Below, in pieces: positions 13,701-25,013 of a stretch of 64,000 nt of DNA (positions within the stretch are counted from its first letter, which is position 1; every line of letters starts with the position of its first letter). The translations under genes and the position numbers were made by a program. This DNA is from Diprion similis. Its lineage: Eukaryota; Arthropoda; Insecta; Hymenoptera; Diprionidae. The stretch spans positions 585,001 to 649,000 of the forward strand of contig NC_060117.1 in the NCBI RefSeq assembly GCF_021155765.1, read 5' to 3'. The notes under the pieces are model-generated. The model searched no databases and had not been told where the DNA came from. It saw nothing but the letters and a program-made list of their open reading frames with translations.

Positions 13701-16700
13701 CGCCCTCTGGATTTTCCCGAACCCTGCAGCCGGCTACAGGGTTGCACCAGCGAACCCGAAATTACGCGAATTATATATATATATACATATATACATATAG
13801 GTATACACATACTATATACTGTACCGTTATACGTATAGATATTACCAATTACGGTAAATATGCTTTGCATTATCTGCGTGGTCACAATATTATAAAGAAT
13901 GCCAATGAATTGCTGCACTTGTACCTACCTATCGAGAATTTTATACCAACTCGCAAATCAACACCTCATATTAAGGTATAATAATCTCGTATACATACAT
14001 TGTAGCTGCAATGAGTCACCGTCACAGGTCGAGATACATATATATGTGTGTGCGTTATTCGTATGCAGTAATTGCAACAACTATGCGGTCGAGTCGTTTC
14101 GCAGCTGCGATTGTACGGAGTTTGGTTCTCGGATCGCCCTGTCGCATCGCAGGTTTAGCCTTCCCCGAAGCACCCCCTTTTTACAACTCCCAATAACTAA
14201 ATCGCGTCGCTACCTTCGACGGTCATCCTAGCAGCTTTTGTTCGATGTGATTTATTACTTATAATACAAGTATACTTTAATCTGCTGTACTGTTAATCCG
14301 GGCTCAACGCAAATGCCAAGACAACGGGTAATCCCTGTTTCGGCGCGCATTATTGGAATCCAGGAAGACGACAACGAGACGACAATGCCTTATACCTCGC
14401 CTTATACTCGAATATCTCTTATACGAGTACTACGTTCACGTCCCGATTTGAAGATTGTATGATTTCAATTTGCATCTACAAACGTAAAACGTAGTAGCCT
14501 AGCCAGGTCATAGGTGTATTGCACGCGTTGTATACATACGCGATACAGTAAAAACCTCGATACCGCAGGAAAGGCTGGACCGTATCTATTCTACCTACAA
14601 GATAACGATACTCAAATGATTCCACGGTCCGGTCTCCCGAGTTTCGGCTTACCCATACGTACGGTACGGTATAGAACAGATCCGGGATCGAGGGACGTTT
14701 CTGGAAACACGTCGTTTCTCCGGCACTAAATATAGGCGCCCTCGCGACGCCGGCCGTCAATATACCACCCCTGACTAACCCCCTGGGGGGCACCGCCGGT
14801 GGTGCAGGGTATAGCGTATATCCTAGCTCTGGCCGACGTCCTAGACCCTCCGCGTTTTAGCCTAGCTTCTAGCCACGGCGCGGCGTCGGAGCCGCAGGGA
14901 GGACGAGAGACGAGGACGAGGACGAAGAGGAGGAGGAGGAGGAGGAGGAGGAGGAGGTTGGGGGCGAGAGACGTTGCAGATACGCGGTACTCGCCATCCT
15001 CGCGTCGTACTCGCGCGACCCCCCCCTATACGTATACGTACTATACACGTACCGACATACGCGTACATGCGTGCGTGTGTGTGTGTGTGTGTGTATATAT
15101 ACATAGACACACACACCGGGGCTACGGAATACGGCACACGGCTATATCCCCGCGACGTAATCAGCGAGAGGCTCTCACCCCCGGCGCGGACGCGGATTCC
15201 CTTCTCTGCCCCTCGGCGAACCCTGCCTTCGCCCTATATACATATACATCGGCTATGTGTTTGCTTGGATATATATACATAGCCGTTAAGTGTGTACATA
15301 AGATACTAGTTGCAATCTATACGCGTATGCTTGTATCAAGGTGTACACCTATACATGCCATGCATATCTGTGTGTGTGTGTGTGTGTCTACATCTTTGTA
15401 CGTAGGTAGGCGAATATCGCGGGAATGCTGATTTACATCATCGCTAAATGAAATCTTTAACTCGCCGGTCGAGTTTTCTAACACCCGAATTCATCCGTAT
15501 ACAATGATAGATATACCCATACAACCCGAGTTATTTAATTTCCTCTCTCGTAGATATTACAATGGTGACATCTTGTGTATAGATTGGATAGGTATTTTGA
15601 AAGATTGCAGGGATTGTTCCGTTGACGTAGGCTTTACCGTGGATCATACACACCCCGTTATATCTATGGCTTCGCTCCACGGACGCGGGGTATCGGTGCA
15701 GGACGCCCGTTCCAGTTATCAATCATGCTGCACCAACGCGTACGCATAATTTAAAAAACCTGGCGACAATCGAACCGCAATCACGAATCTGCAAATAGGT
15801 TAAAGGTTGATACGTATCGATAAATAATTGACTCGCAGCGTAATCGTGATAGCATAATTTTCGCTTACGTATTGTAATCTTAAATCTACAGTCACGGAGG
15901 TGTCTTTTCCGCACCGGATGGTGGTGGACGTATATTATACTCGCTACACCGTGCGCGAGGAGTTGCGGTGCGGGCTCTCACCAGTGGACTCTCGAGAGTG
16001 CCAATATAATTTAACTATTACCTATATTCTTAGAATTCAACGTTGTAACTTAAAGGAACCACCAAACCAAACTGCTCGCAATGATAAGAAAATTCGACAG
16101 TTTGTTCAACTCTGTTGCGCAAGCGGAGTGAAACAATTAAGATCGATGGTTGGGTATTCAATTCCAATATTCAATCGATCATCTCTCTGCGTACCGAATG
16201 CGTATTCGATAATTATGCAACCGCGCGGTCGAGATGAAGAAAAAATAACAACAATAAAGTGAGTTGAGAACCACCGGGTGCAGCTGCCGCACCGCGGCGG
16301 TATCTCGTCCACGTCGTCCACGCCGCTGGTCACCCACACCTCGAGAGAAGTTGGCGTGAGGAGAAAGCGGGGGTGGCGAAGGTCCGGGCGGTTTGGTATG
16401 AAGGACTGAGGGAGCTGGGTTTGGCAGCGAAGCGGAAAAGGGGCGAGGGGAGGGAGGAGGTGTTTCAACCACCCACTAATTCTCATCGTCAGCCTTAGGT
16501 AGGTTTATACTGGTGTGATGGAGCGGTGCCTACGTATACGTATAGCCAGGTTACACCCTTCTTAGCCAAGAAACGTATACCTCTTCTCAGCTTGGCCGCA
16601 GTTTCGACAAGAAGGGATGCTCATTTCGTACCTGCAGGTCTCTAATACCCTAACCTATATGCAGCGGTCTATAAACTAGGGCATTTATCGAAATCGGTTC

Positions 16701-19700
16701 GTGAGGTTTTTGTGCGTGCGTCGGGGCTGGAAGGGTGAGGTTTACTGCATCAAATCGTGCAAATGCCAAAAGTCTGTCAAGTTATGCTCGTAGCTCGTTA
16801 CTTTTTCATAGGTATAATAAACAAAAGACCGCTTGAGTACCGAATACTACCGCCGATTTTTAACGTCCGTATCATCGCGTGAGTGCGAGATTTGGCTGCA
16901 GAAAGAGGCCGAAGCAACACCTTCGAACGAACACCTTATGTATACCTATATAGGTATACGTATTTCTTGACTTTTCTTAAAATTGGCATTGGAAGGAGAT
17001 TTTGACAAGTTTGCGCTACAGGGATCTACAGCCTGTAGAACGTTTTACGAAATCCGTGGATGAACATGTGTGTTCCTTGGATCGCATCGTAGGTGTAAGC
17101 AAGTATAAAATTCTCACTCGAAATCATTGCCGTCGTTGGATAAGAGTCGTCGGAGCACATCGCGATATCCAAATTCAAATCCCGATTCTCTCGGCTTACT
17201 TATTTCTATCAAAAATTATAAAAGCAAACACCGTTTTCTTGATTAAATTTCATTTAGGTATCAGTATTAATTTCAGTTCGATTTTATTACTTTAAAACAT
17301 TTCCTTCTACTACCATCTTTTCGAAAAACTTGAAACCGATGACAAACCGTCGATGCCGATACGTCAGTTTATTATGCCGATAATGTAGAACACACACTGA
17401 CCGACTGTGACGGCAGTTATAGGCGGGCGGATCATCGACGTGTGGCAGGCGACATCGCGTTCAAATTTTAGAATACCTCTGCCTACAGATACAATGGATG
17501 AATTTCATCTTCTACCGCAACCTTCCAATCATATTCCGAACCCATATTACGTAAATTGTCTCCAACTCTTATCAGATTGCTATGATGAAATTACTTACAT
17601 ATGGCAGAAAATTTATGCAGAGTTTATCGCATAATTCATCGCTCCGATGTCAAAGTAATCCTTAAATTCGTTGACGGAAGATCTATCTTGAGTCAATAAA
17701 TCACGCACAACATCGGCTGCCGTCACCGTGCACTTTTTGCTGTTGCAAGTATAACTTACTCACATCCTGTGACACTGCCAGTTTGATAAATTTCACTCAT
17801 CGATTAATTACAAACGCGTAATTTTTTTTCACCGGCCGATTCGAGAGCGTTGCACAGGAAACAATTCGGAAAATCGATTGTTGTCCTACTTCCCGAGATT
17901 TCACTCAGTTATGTAAAAAGCTACATTCCATTTTTGTAAATCAATCGAAAACAATGTGAAAACTATGTGGACCGATCATTCATTATTAGCATACCAAGTT
18001 CGTGTCTCCGCGATACGTAATCAACCTCCGATTCATAATCATACGTAGGACCGGCCGGAGCTAAAAACAAAAGAGTTATATCCAACGCAACGCGCCCACA
18101 GGTGTGAAGTGAGCCCAAAGCGGGGGAATTCGTATTCTTTTCCCGCTAATTCAGTTCGGAGACAAATGAACAATCTCACCGCACTTCACGCGTATCCGGA
18201 AATTCAAATTACTCTAATTTGTACCGAATTTCGATTCAAAATAATTGTTCCGTGACATTGTAAACTAACAATCTCGATAATCTGTTGATGGTCGCAGGGA
18301 CTGTTTCAATGTTAATATAGGGTTAGATTCATTTTGCAGTATATGATCGTTCGTTTATGGAAGAATCAACAAAAATGCAGACAGTATAAAAAAAGAAATA
18401 AAGTTAAATAAGTTTCAAATTTGTTGAAAGATAATGTCGACATTTATCGATACATTCTATGTACATACCGTTTAATTTTTTAGCCGGATCGCCTGTGCTC
18501 TCCGACGTGGGTTCTTCACAGACAAAAGGGAAATAGCTTCGAATTTTCTACAGTACTGATTAGTCTTCTGTTAGGTCAAGGCTACAACGCCTACGTTGTA
18601 AGTGGCTATGCGAGCAGAGAACAAGTTAGTTACGATTGCACCCGTAAGGTATGCCCATACCTACAGAAACCAGAAGAGCCAAAGCAAGAAGCCGTATCCC
18701 TGGAAACTCAAAGATATCGCTTGAAACCACCTCCCGACATGAGGAGTAAATTTTTGTTGGAAATGGAGGCAAGCGAACGTAAGAAGTTGGAAGATGATTT
18801 GAAATTTCAAGAAGAAGAACGTGATAAGATGATTCAAGTACGATACAGCATCCGAGCATATGAGTCATTTTTAACCAGTGAATTGTATGAACCGGATGAT
18901 TATATAACGTATAATTGTTATTTGACAGGAACTTGAGCGCCCACCACCGGACGAATATTGGGGATACAGAATACACTCATGGGTGGTCATTTTACCTGAA
19001 GAAAATGGTGGGCGCAAGGATGAAATTCTGGAACCCATTTTCATCGAGCCTACGTCGGGGGAATTTCATTATCCTGCCGACAATAAAACCAGTAATCTGT
19101 ACCTGGGCGTAGAGAGCATTTGGAACGATCAGAATTATTGGGTAAACATGCAAATCTGCGCTAACGGATGTGCGTCCATTGACTGGGATCTAACCAAACC
19201 CAAATTGTGGGAGCATCTCCTTCCCGGAGAGCCTTGGACGAAACGAGGAGTAGACGAAGAGGAGGCCGAACAGGATCTCAATATTCAGATGGACAAGCAC
19301 TTGGACATGCCTGTTTCTTGGGTGGAAAAAATTTCATTATCTAGCGTCGGTATGTTCATCCTGACCATTATAATCTGCATGTGCTAGAAACACCTGGTGT
19401 GATTGTATGAATTGCTTTTCTTTTTATACCAATATTGCTTTAGCTTTTGAGAGACGCTATCCAGGTGGAAGTAAAACTATACTTTACAAAAAGGCCAAAT
19501 TAGAACTGTACGCTCCTTATGTTCAGAGGGACGGCTTGGTTAAAAAAATTACATTGTTCGAGGATTATGAGTATATGATCCCTACGGCTATCTACGAGAC
19601 GTTTACTAATCGAACTGATTACAGAGTGAAAACTGTGAAGAATTTAGATACCGAAACGGTAATTGATTACTACAAGAGAGGACGCCCAGATGCATGTAAA

Positions 19701-21570
19701 GGTAAAAATACAGTGTTGATGTATCGTCAAGATAATGCATTAATAGGTATAGGAATTAAAAATTTGTATAGAACATCGATATTTCCTGAGCGACGCTGTG
19801 GTGGATTCAGAAACTTCGTTGGACTTTTACGACGTTGTTCGTTTGGATGGACTAACTCGAATTGAAATACACCCTTCATATCTTATCCAACATTTTGCCA
19901 ATCGCAAAGATCGCCTCTATTATCGGTAATATTTGCTCAACTTCTAGGAATTTTAAAACGTACAATCGATATTTTGACCTTCTTCGAGTTACAAAAACTG
20001 AAATTCCAGATACGTCCAGTATGCCTCGGAGAAGACTACTTCGCTAATTGAAGAATATTTACGGATTGTTTGGGTATATAACATTATTAAAAAAGGGAAG
20101 GGATACAGTGCAACTCAGTACATAAATGATTTTACAGAAAATAACTGAGAAATATCACAGAAACGAATCTATACCTGCTAGCAAAGACGTTTGCATTCGC
20201 GAGTTTGCAGTAGGTGACAACGAAATAAGACTGAAATATCATTACGAAAGCGGCAAGGGTACCAGAGCTACTCGGACGTTTGTAAAACCGCTTCCATCGG
20301 ACAGAGGGGAACGGCTCACCTTTAATCCTGATATGACAAGTGGATATAACGTTCAGTACTTGAAGTCTTCTACCCTTATCGAAAAAAAGTATTGCAATTA
20401 CTCTTCGTTTTAATCCACTAATATTTGCCAATATTCTGGTTGCAGCCAGACCCCATGGCACCTCCAGAAAAATCGTTGACGCTCTATTACGAACTGGACA
20501 AGCAATTGAAGGAAGAAGAGGTATGTAGGACGTTGATCGCAGCTGCAGAGGATGAAGTGAAAGCATTTTTAAAGGGACGTTCGCTCGAGTATTCCCTGCC
20601 CATTTTGTCAGTGTCCTTGTTTGACAGGAATAGAAACGACGAGGCTAAGGCTGGAATGTTTGCCAGGGTAAGTAGACTCATAAATTTCGAAACATATCAG
20701 GAAGAAAAAGGCAAGTCCATAAGTTAACAGAGTCTTCATCTGCTCAAGACCCAATGTATTTCAAGTCGTGTCAAAGGTAAAGGGAGAAGCATTTTTTTTA
20801 CGTTTCAATCCTGGAGTGTTCTTTGAGCTCGGAATCGAATACAAGTGTTTCTTTCAACAACATTGAGATATGTGACAAAACAATCAACAAACATAGAAGA
20901 AATAACAATCTGAGATTTTAAGTAACTTAGTAGATGCAAATTAGCGAAACTTACGGATTAACTTAGCTCTGATTTCATATTTCTCTACAGGAAGAAATAC
21001 TGAGAGCTCAAAGTAAGCGCGAAGTTGTTAAAGAAATGGACTACTTGGGCCCGTATCTGGCTCGCCTTGGGAATCCTATGTATCTGAGCAAGGCTGAAGC
21101 ACTTCAAGTGCAAGAACAATGCTTGACAGACTTCAAACAAGACCTGGTTAATCGAGCCAATTTCATATTGGAAACATTTGAGAAAAGTAAAGAGGAATTA
21201 ATGCAAAAGCAGGCTCGTCATGCCCAGGTATACAATAAAGTGATATTGGGAAAAGTAAAGTGAGAAAATAATTTCGAACGGTAGAGACACATACGTAATT
21301 GAAACTGTAGATCACATCTCGATGATCATACTCTTTACTGAGCCTTTTACATAGTACGAAATGATAATTTTCCATGCTAAACAGGAACGAGAGTTATCCA
21401 GGGAGGATGAAGAAACGTTTCAGAGTGAAATGAACAATGCTATTTTCAATCTGCACACGGTCGAAATGCAATTGAACCGATGCCGAGACCTAGCTACGGA
21501 TCGGTATCAAACTCTACTAATGAATCTTCAAATGGATCCTCGTTTATCTGCCATCCATCGCTCTTTTTAA
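808..21570 (+). CDS. DRC7: dynein regulatory complex subunit 7 (lost boys homologue), 5' end outside window
   Basis: DRC7 belongs to the nexin-dynein regulatory complex of motile axonemes (cilia, sperm tails). Exons read: 808-933 (acceptor ACAG, donor GTAAGT; KFVSTTIRP...LPYPELSTW...AKFVSDYL), 18484-18837 (GNSFEFSTVL), 18929-19349 (HSWVVILP; ESIWNDQNYW), 19444-19701, 19772-19925, 19948 to about 20018, 20138-20350 (KITEKYHRN), 20446-20667, 20991-21227 and 21385-21570 (stop TAA). The order and spacing of these blocks follow vertebrate DRC7 (CCDC135) closely. The exon at 808 joins in phase 0 to the exon at 18484, giving an intron of about 17.5 kb that contains dan on the other strand. The first exons (roughly 120-150 residues) are not in the window. 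The junction near 20018/20138 does not keep phase with the obvious donor and is unresolved; the GTTCAG donor at 20351 is weak. Family assignment is secure, exact splicing less so. Confidence 0.85.
1531..2949 (-). CDS. dan: distal antenna (Psq-type HTH transcription factor)
   Basis: Distal antenna proteins are nuclear HTH-Psq regulators of antennal identity and eye development in insects. The reading frame is intronless and 472 codons long from the ATG at 2949 (MRGESAARPGKRPLR). The open frame extends upstream to 3006, but only through a TTG, so 2949 is the best start. Residues about 12-60 form the Psq helix-turn-helix (LSASEKMDAIQRVHEGESK...GVPESTLRGWCKSE). Conserved tryptophan-rich segments follow: ALWLWL near 301 and WFWKWYKQYG near 332. 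Low-complexity tracts are Q7 (about 199-205), G9 (about 269), Asn-rich (about 370-381) and a Glu/Asp run (about 386-398). The C-terminus has GEKFLKWLEKCS. Flies have two paralogues (dan, danr); only one is seen here. The gene lies inside DRC7 intron DNA, antisense to it. Confidence 0.9.
   Translation of the reverse strand: MRGESAARPGKRPLRALSASEKMDAIQRVHEGESKASVARDIGVPESTLRGWCKSEHKIRGMARNSCTPDSEAHSPASSSVNANNSSLAGNSEDEGCTAKRQKTDADGGSPTEQLDAGKLEGGQSKIDYAALMASVAAIRPEGSGSLLLQQLGLLSTATNAIGKNLLHVPSGGGTQSSPVVGLVENGLQYTRSAGITKRQQQQQQQSTSAAAPSQLDTVDKSGSRNSLPPAAEAPFAPAPASPRKTNDDSEHPGKAKKSSDSKNCSKAGGGGGGGGGVGGSGAGADAAAGTGTVNNKVDEALWLWLTQQQQLLGQQSAIFSPGGSRDLGGSWFWKWYKQYGFAPTAPTPAAAVKKSPTKTRALLDNVLGNNNTINSNNNINIDEREEEEEDDDDDDEENVKRNTQVQQSNGETGDAQLTTEEAVAHGEKFLKWLEKCSQPSVSRMQIMQFRYLLNNLKTCRKPTSTFKRSRK
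2950..5900. promoter_or_regulatory. dan upstream region with CpG-rich stretch
   Basis: No exon is supported. The stretch at 4040-4830 is strongly GC/CpG-rich, with CGACGACGACGG-type runs and a GA run at 4351-4373. It lies 1.1-1.9 kb upstream of the dan ATG. By inference it could hold the dan promoter and 5' UTR. Open frames across it come from base composition. Confidence 0.3.
6075..6168. repeat. (ACC)n / (CCATCG)n microsatellite pair
   Basis: A CACTACCAC-type trinucleotide run (about 6075-6119) is followed directly by six near-perfect CCATCG hexamers (about 6128-6168). Open frames here in either strand (His-Tyr, Ala-Met repeats) are repeat artefacts. Confidence 0.85.
6227..6262 (+). promoter_or_regulatory. 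candidate TATA core promoter
   Basis: TATATAAG at 6227-6234 is followed by a GC-rich run and a possible start about 30 bp downstream (6255-6262). It points right, away from dan and in the same direction as DRC7. No coding exon follows. It could drive a noncoding transcript or be a chance match in TA-rich DNA. Confidence 0.25.
7246..7272. repeat. (GT)n microsatellite
   Basis: Run of GTGTGT grading into GTGCGTGCGTATG. Noncoding DRC7 intron DNA. Confidence 0.8.
7681..7720. repeat. (TA)n microsatellite
   Basis: Twelve TA units at 7682-7705, followed by the degenerate CATGTATATATGTATA. Confidence 0.85.
8575..8607. repeat. (GA)n microsatellite
   Basis: GTGTGAGAGAGA run ending in GAAAGAGAGGGAGGG. 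Confidence 0.8.
9204..9368. repeat. tetranucleotide repeat cluster (GACG)n and (GGCA)n
   Basis: A GGAC/GACG run at 9204-9232 is separated by about 65 bp from a GGCA run at 9297-9368 that has AAGC/GGCT variants. The long reading frames on both strands here (Cys-Leu-Pro-Ala or Arg-Gln-Ala-Gly repeats) come only from the period. Confidence 0.85.
9587..9632. repeat. (TA)n microsatellite
   Basis: TA run at 9588-9606 followed by TACACATACATAGG-like degenerate copies. Confidence 0.8.
10720..11037. repeat. compound simple-repeat block: (CT)n, G-runs, (TTCG)n, (TA)n
   Basis: In order: CT run (10724-10772), CG run (about 10778-10792), G-tracts GGG/GGGGGGG/GGGGGGG (about 10885-10907) that could form a G-quadruplex, a degenerate CGTTCGTCC/TTCG run (10912-11013) and a pure TA run (11017-11037). 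Nothing coding is supported. Confidence 0.8.
12238..12272. repeat. TATA/(GT)n microsatellite
   Basis: ATATATTTATATGC followed by GTGTGTGTGTGTGTG at about 12252-12269. Confidence 0.75.
13575..13636. repeat. (TA)n + (CA)n compound microsatellite
   Basis: TA run at 13579-13600 and CA run at 13612-13634, separated by ATGCCGCAG. Another TA run occurs at 13770-13800. Confidence 0.85.
14900..15118. repeat. (GAG)n and (GT)n microsatellites
   Basis: GAC/GAG trinucleotide run at about 14909-14956, then TACG/CGTA palindromic sequence, then a GT run at 15073-15095. A further GT run lies at 15368-15387. All are in the DRC7 long intron. Confidence 0.8.
15400..18483. other. DRC7 long intron, 3' part; no supported gene
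   Basis: Small open frames occur (for example 17407-17637, 75 codons, and 17002-17295, which lacks an ATG start), but none has a recognisable domain or splice context. The stretch at 16263-16480 is GC-rich. The sequence after about 17300 turns AT-rich and ordinary. Confidence 0.5.
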
Positions 21571-21575
21571 ATAAA
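21570..21575 (+). terminator. poly(A) signal overlapping the DRC7 stop codon
   Basis: AATAAA begins in the last base of the DRC7 TAA stop (21568-21570). If it is used, the 3' UTR would be only about 15-30 nt. I see no better AATAAA before the convergent FRMD8 end at 21974. Confidence 0.45.
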
Positions 21576-21973
21576 ACGCACTTTGCTTGCCATACGATGG
21601 TTCTCCATCCACTGGCTATAAAGAAATTTACATCAAACGTCGCTGGTATCTAATGCATGGGTATAGTACACGTCTTATTCCAGCCTGATATAAGAGATTA
21701 TACTTTGGGAAGCAATTCCCTTTGAAATTGAAGTTTTCTGCCACTGCTGATCTTTCTGTAATCATACTATTTTCCTAATTTACAGGATCGAGCGTCTGTG
21801 CTATGCCGCAGTTATATGTATAATGCTTGCTGCTGCTTACCATGATAATATCGTAGGAAAATACCTACTTATAAACGTAATGTCATTTGCCAAACTTATT
21901 CTAATAATAAATTGTCGAACATGGTGAGGTGTACTGTTGCTGCGTTTCATACCTAAGGCAGGCATCCACAGTT

Positions 21974-23942
21974 TCATTGGAAGGACCAGGAACCCATTTG
22001 ACCGATGCAACGCCCTGAAAATATTCATTGCTGAACTTTTCACACAGACAAGAAGTATTGGGAATTACAACTTGATAACTGTTGCATTTATGATCACCGT
22101 AGCTACTTCAAATTGATATATTACCTTCATCATCGAATGTTGCCAAGGTGAATTTGCTGAGTTTATTGGTAAAACAATTCGCATTCGTCGTGATAGTAAT
22201 GTCAGATGATCGGCTAACACCTGCCATATCACAGCGAGGATTGCATTTTCTGCTTTCTTCCACAAACCCAGAGATCAGGGTATCCATCATAATTGCCTGC
22301 AAGTGATAAGGCAGTTAGGGTGGATCATTCAAAATATCATTTGCCATCATTGAAACAGATGGCAATGGCCCAAACGGGATAGCTTCGTACCTGCCTTGAG
22401 AATACTTGTAGAATTTTAAATACGTGTGCACCATTTTCTCGCACAGGAAATTGGAGAAAAAGACAAGGCAGGCAGTCGGGATTCCTTTCGTCGGAAGGTT
22501 TTGCCATCTCCCAACTAAGTTCAGAGTACTTCAGTCCCAGCAATAGACTCTGAAAAGGTGTATAATTATTGTAATTAGATTATTGTTGTACTCTATCTTG
22601 ATTATGCTCAATCGCTGACCAACTATGGTATTGTTTATTAATTTTTCCACATGTTATTCAATCATATTAGGATCAAAACTTTATCACTTTTATATGTACA
22701 GTAAGATGTTTCTTCTATTTACATACGCACTGTGCGTCATCCACTATGTAGACTCCTAGAGCATTGATAGCAACAAGAACTTTCAAATCCCGATGCGTGA
22801 TCCATGATGCCAGGCCTCTGACTGGTCGCTCTATTTGTCCGTGGAAAAAGGTCGCTCCGTAGCAGGGAAGTCCCCAACAAAACTCCAAATATTTCCTTAT
22901 CAGTTTTCGCGGATTGGCGTTGGTCCCTGTATGTGGGGGTATACGCTTATACTGATCGAGTAGACGCACTTCGGGAGCCCCTTTCCCCCCTACCAGACCC
23001 AAACCAAGACCCAATCCTAATAAGAGAGTCGGAGATGTGAAGTGATGCGGTAAAAATCTGCCTTTATGGCGGCGAAAGTATGCCAGTGTGTGAATCTGTG
23101 CATTATAAGGTCCGAGCTCTATACGTGCTTGAAGCGCCCCGAGACTCGCGTATCTTGCTTGGCCCTCGCACGGATATCTACCTGCAGTAGACGTATTTTC
23201 ATAAAAATTTGATCTTCATTTAGTAACAGATGCCTAAGGGTTGAGTAAAATGTTTACGTTTATGCATATATCGTATGTATTAAACCTTATGCACTCTAAA
23301 ATTGAAAGGGTTTACCTTCTAAGACATTATGTCTGGCCTCAGCGTAAAGCAGTTCCAAAGTCTTTGCCTCCTTGACTTGCTCCTCGTCGCTTCGAGCGAG
23401 AAAAATATTTCTACGATAGTACAAAACTGGCTGCTCTTCATCTCTAATCTCATCGCTTCCGTACTTGGCTAGCAAGCGAGGCCATCTAGTTCCAAGCTCC
23501 AGGGGTTTATGCGTCGGCCCGAGCTGTACTTCCAATTGTTGGGAGCAAAGCCAAAGTGCAAAGACCGGTTGTCCCAGAGGTGGGGATATTCTTCCCAGTC
23601 CCAATTCCTTTTCGGATTGAATTATAGCAATGATATCTTGGGTGGTAGCTGCACGTTCCACTTCCATAGTAAGAATCACTCCTGACATTAAGTAAACGGC
23701 GATGCGGAGCACAGGTTTATTTGCACTTAATTGCTGTGATCGAAGAGTCCGAGTCACTGTAACGAGAGCGGTGAAAAAAAATTCATGACACTGCATTAAT
23801 TGCTGAAAACAATTTTACGGACATTCTCTAATATGGCAGTATACTAACAAGGTGATGCACGAGGATCCGACTGATAATCATTGTGGAATTGGTGATGAGG
23901 TGGCCCTCGTCCGGTTTGGCAATCTTTTTCCTGTAGATCCAT
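21974..23942 (-). CDS. FRMD8: FERM domain-containing protein 8 (Bili-like)
   Basis: FRMD8 is a membrane-associated FERM protein that binds iRhoms and stabilises the iRhom/ADAM17 sheddase; the fly homologue Bili acts on the Wnt co-receptor Arrow/LRP6. Exons (minus strand): 23942-23849 (start MDLQEKDCQT), 23756-23316 (FALWLCSQQLEVQL, RRNIF), 23181-22727 (RYPCEGQA; LGPYNAQIHTLA; CYGATFFHGQIERP), 22549-22391 (LLLGLKYSELSW; VFKILQVFSRQ), 22296-22125 (MMDTLISGFVEESRK) and a short last exon about 22014-21974 (GRCIGQMGSW). The sum is 453 residues, close to the mammalian length of about 464. F1 ubiquitin-like, F2 helical and F3 PH-like lobes can be followed in order. The last exon is my choice among several acceptors; other choices read to 21901 or beyond. 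The gene is convergent with DRC7, about 400 bp stop to stop. Confidence 0.88.
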
Positions 23943-25013
23943 TGTCTTCTGTCGCCCGTTACTACCCGGTTGATGTGTACTCAATGTTTATCATTTAAAC
24001 GGTGTTCGGTGGATGATAAACTTGAAGCCCACAGTCGAGCGTATCTCTATGGTGACTGCAATTCATTCTTAGTTTACTGAAAGCGAAACGTTAAAATTGT
24101 ACCAAGTCCAGGACCGAATAGTTCGATTTCTGTGTGGATAAACTTCTGTCTTAACACTTGCCATTGCAATTTCAACAAAAAAGTTGTTAGGTGCTTTTCC
24201 CTTGTTGCCAACATCCTACTTCTAGAACTGGTTTTGCGTACACCAACAAATTATTTGATACTGAAAACTAATAACACGAATAATTGATAACAAACTGCTG
24301 TTTAAAACAAAGCATAAGTATCCCATCATCTTAGACAGTTCATAGTAGAGAAAGAACTGATCAGCTGGACTTTATCTGGATGGCAGAACACGTTATTGAT
24401 TATTTGTGTCCTCTAACAGGGTGCATCATTTCCTGGACTCAAGACCAGATTCAATTTGACAATTTTACTTCTCTCAAAGTTCTTCATTTTACAGTAGGAT
24501 AAACATATCTGAAATTAGAATATTTTATATTTAGTAATTATGAAGTATACGTATGTATAAATAGGTACTTACCAAGTTATCCTTGATGTAACAATGTTTT
24601 AAGAATGAAACATTACTTGTGGATACAGAATTTTTATTAAAACTTTACATTTGTCATAATTCTTATTATATGCATATATTATTGGACTTAATCCGTGGAT
24701 AAAGATTTTTTATTAAGACTTTACATTCACCGTAATTCTTATTATATGCAAATAATATCGTACCTATTCCGAAGTTTATAGTAAAACGAATTGCTTGTGG
24801 AAAAGTTTATGAACAAAAAAAAAAAACATTAAAGTAGTCTAGAGATTGATTTGTTGGAAAGTATATTTTGCCATTTAGGGCGTACATGTCAGCTGAGGTT
24901 TCACATGAATTTGAAATGAACTAACGCAATGAAAAAAAATGAGCAGCTTTCAATAAACCTGCAACAACGGTGTTCCAGGTACGCATAATTATTAATATAA
25001 ATAATGATAGATA
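23943..25013. other. FRMD8 upstream / eIF4A3 downstream spacer
   Basis: No exon seen. It contains a 2-copy ~76-bp direct repeat (see 24619-24756). AATAAA on the minus strand near 25014-25019 is a plausible eIF4A3 poly(A) signal, about 180 bp past its stop. Confidence 0.5.
24619..24756. repeat. two-copy tandem repeat, period ~76 bp
   Basis: 24619-24680 and 24695-24756 both read GTGGATA(C/A)AGA...TTTTTATTAA(A/G)ACTTTACATT...TAATTCTTATTATATGCA. Identity is high but imperfect, so the duplication is local and not very recent. Confidence 0.8.

Noticed and set aside
14799-15431. A 210-codon + strand frame
   Set aside because: It is built over GAG and GT microsatellites. Arg and Cys-Val-Cys runs follow the repeat; other frames are open as well.
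17407-17637. A 75-codon frame containing MDEFHLLPQPSNHIPNPYY
   Set aside because: The composition looks protein-like, but there is no recognisable family or clear splice sites, and it sits inside the DRC7 intron. Left out for lack of support.
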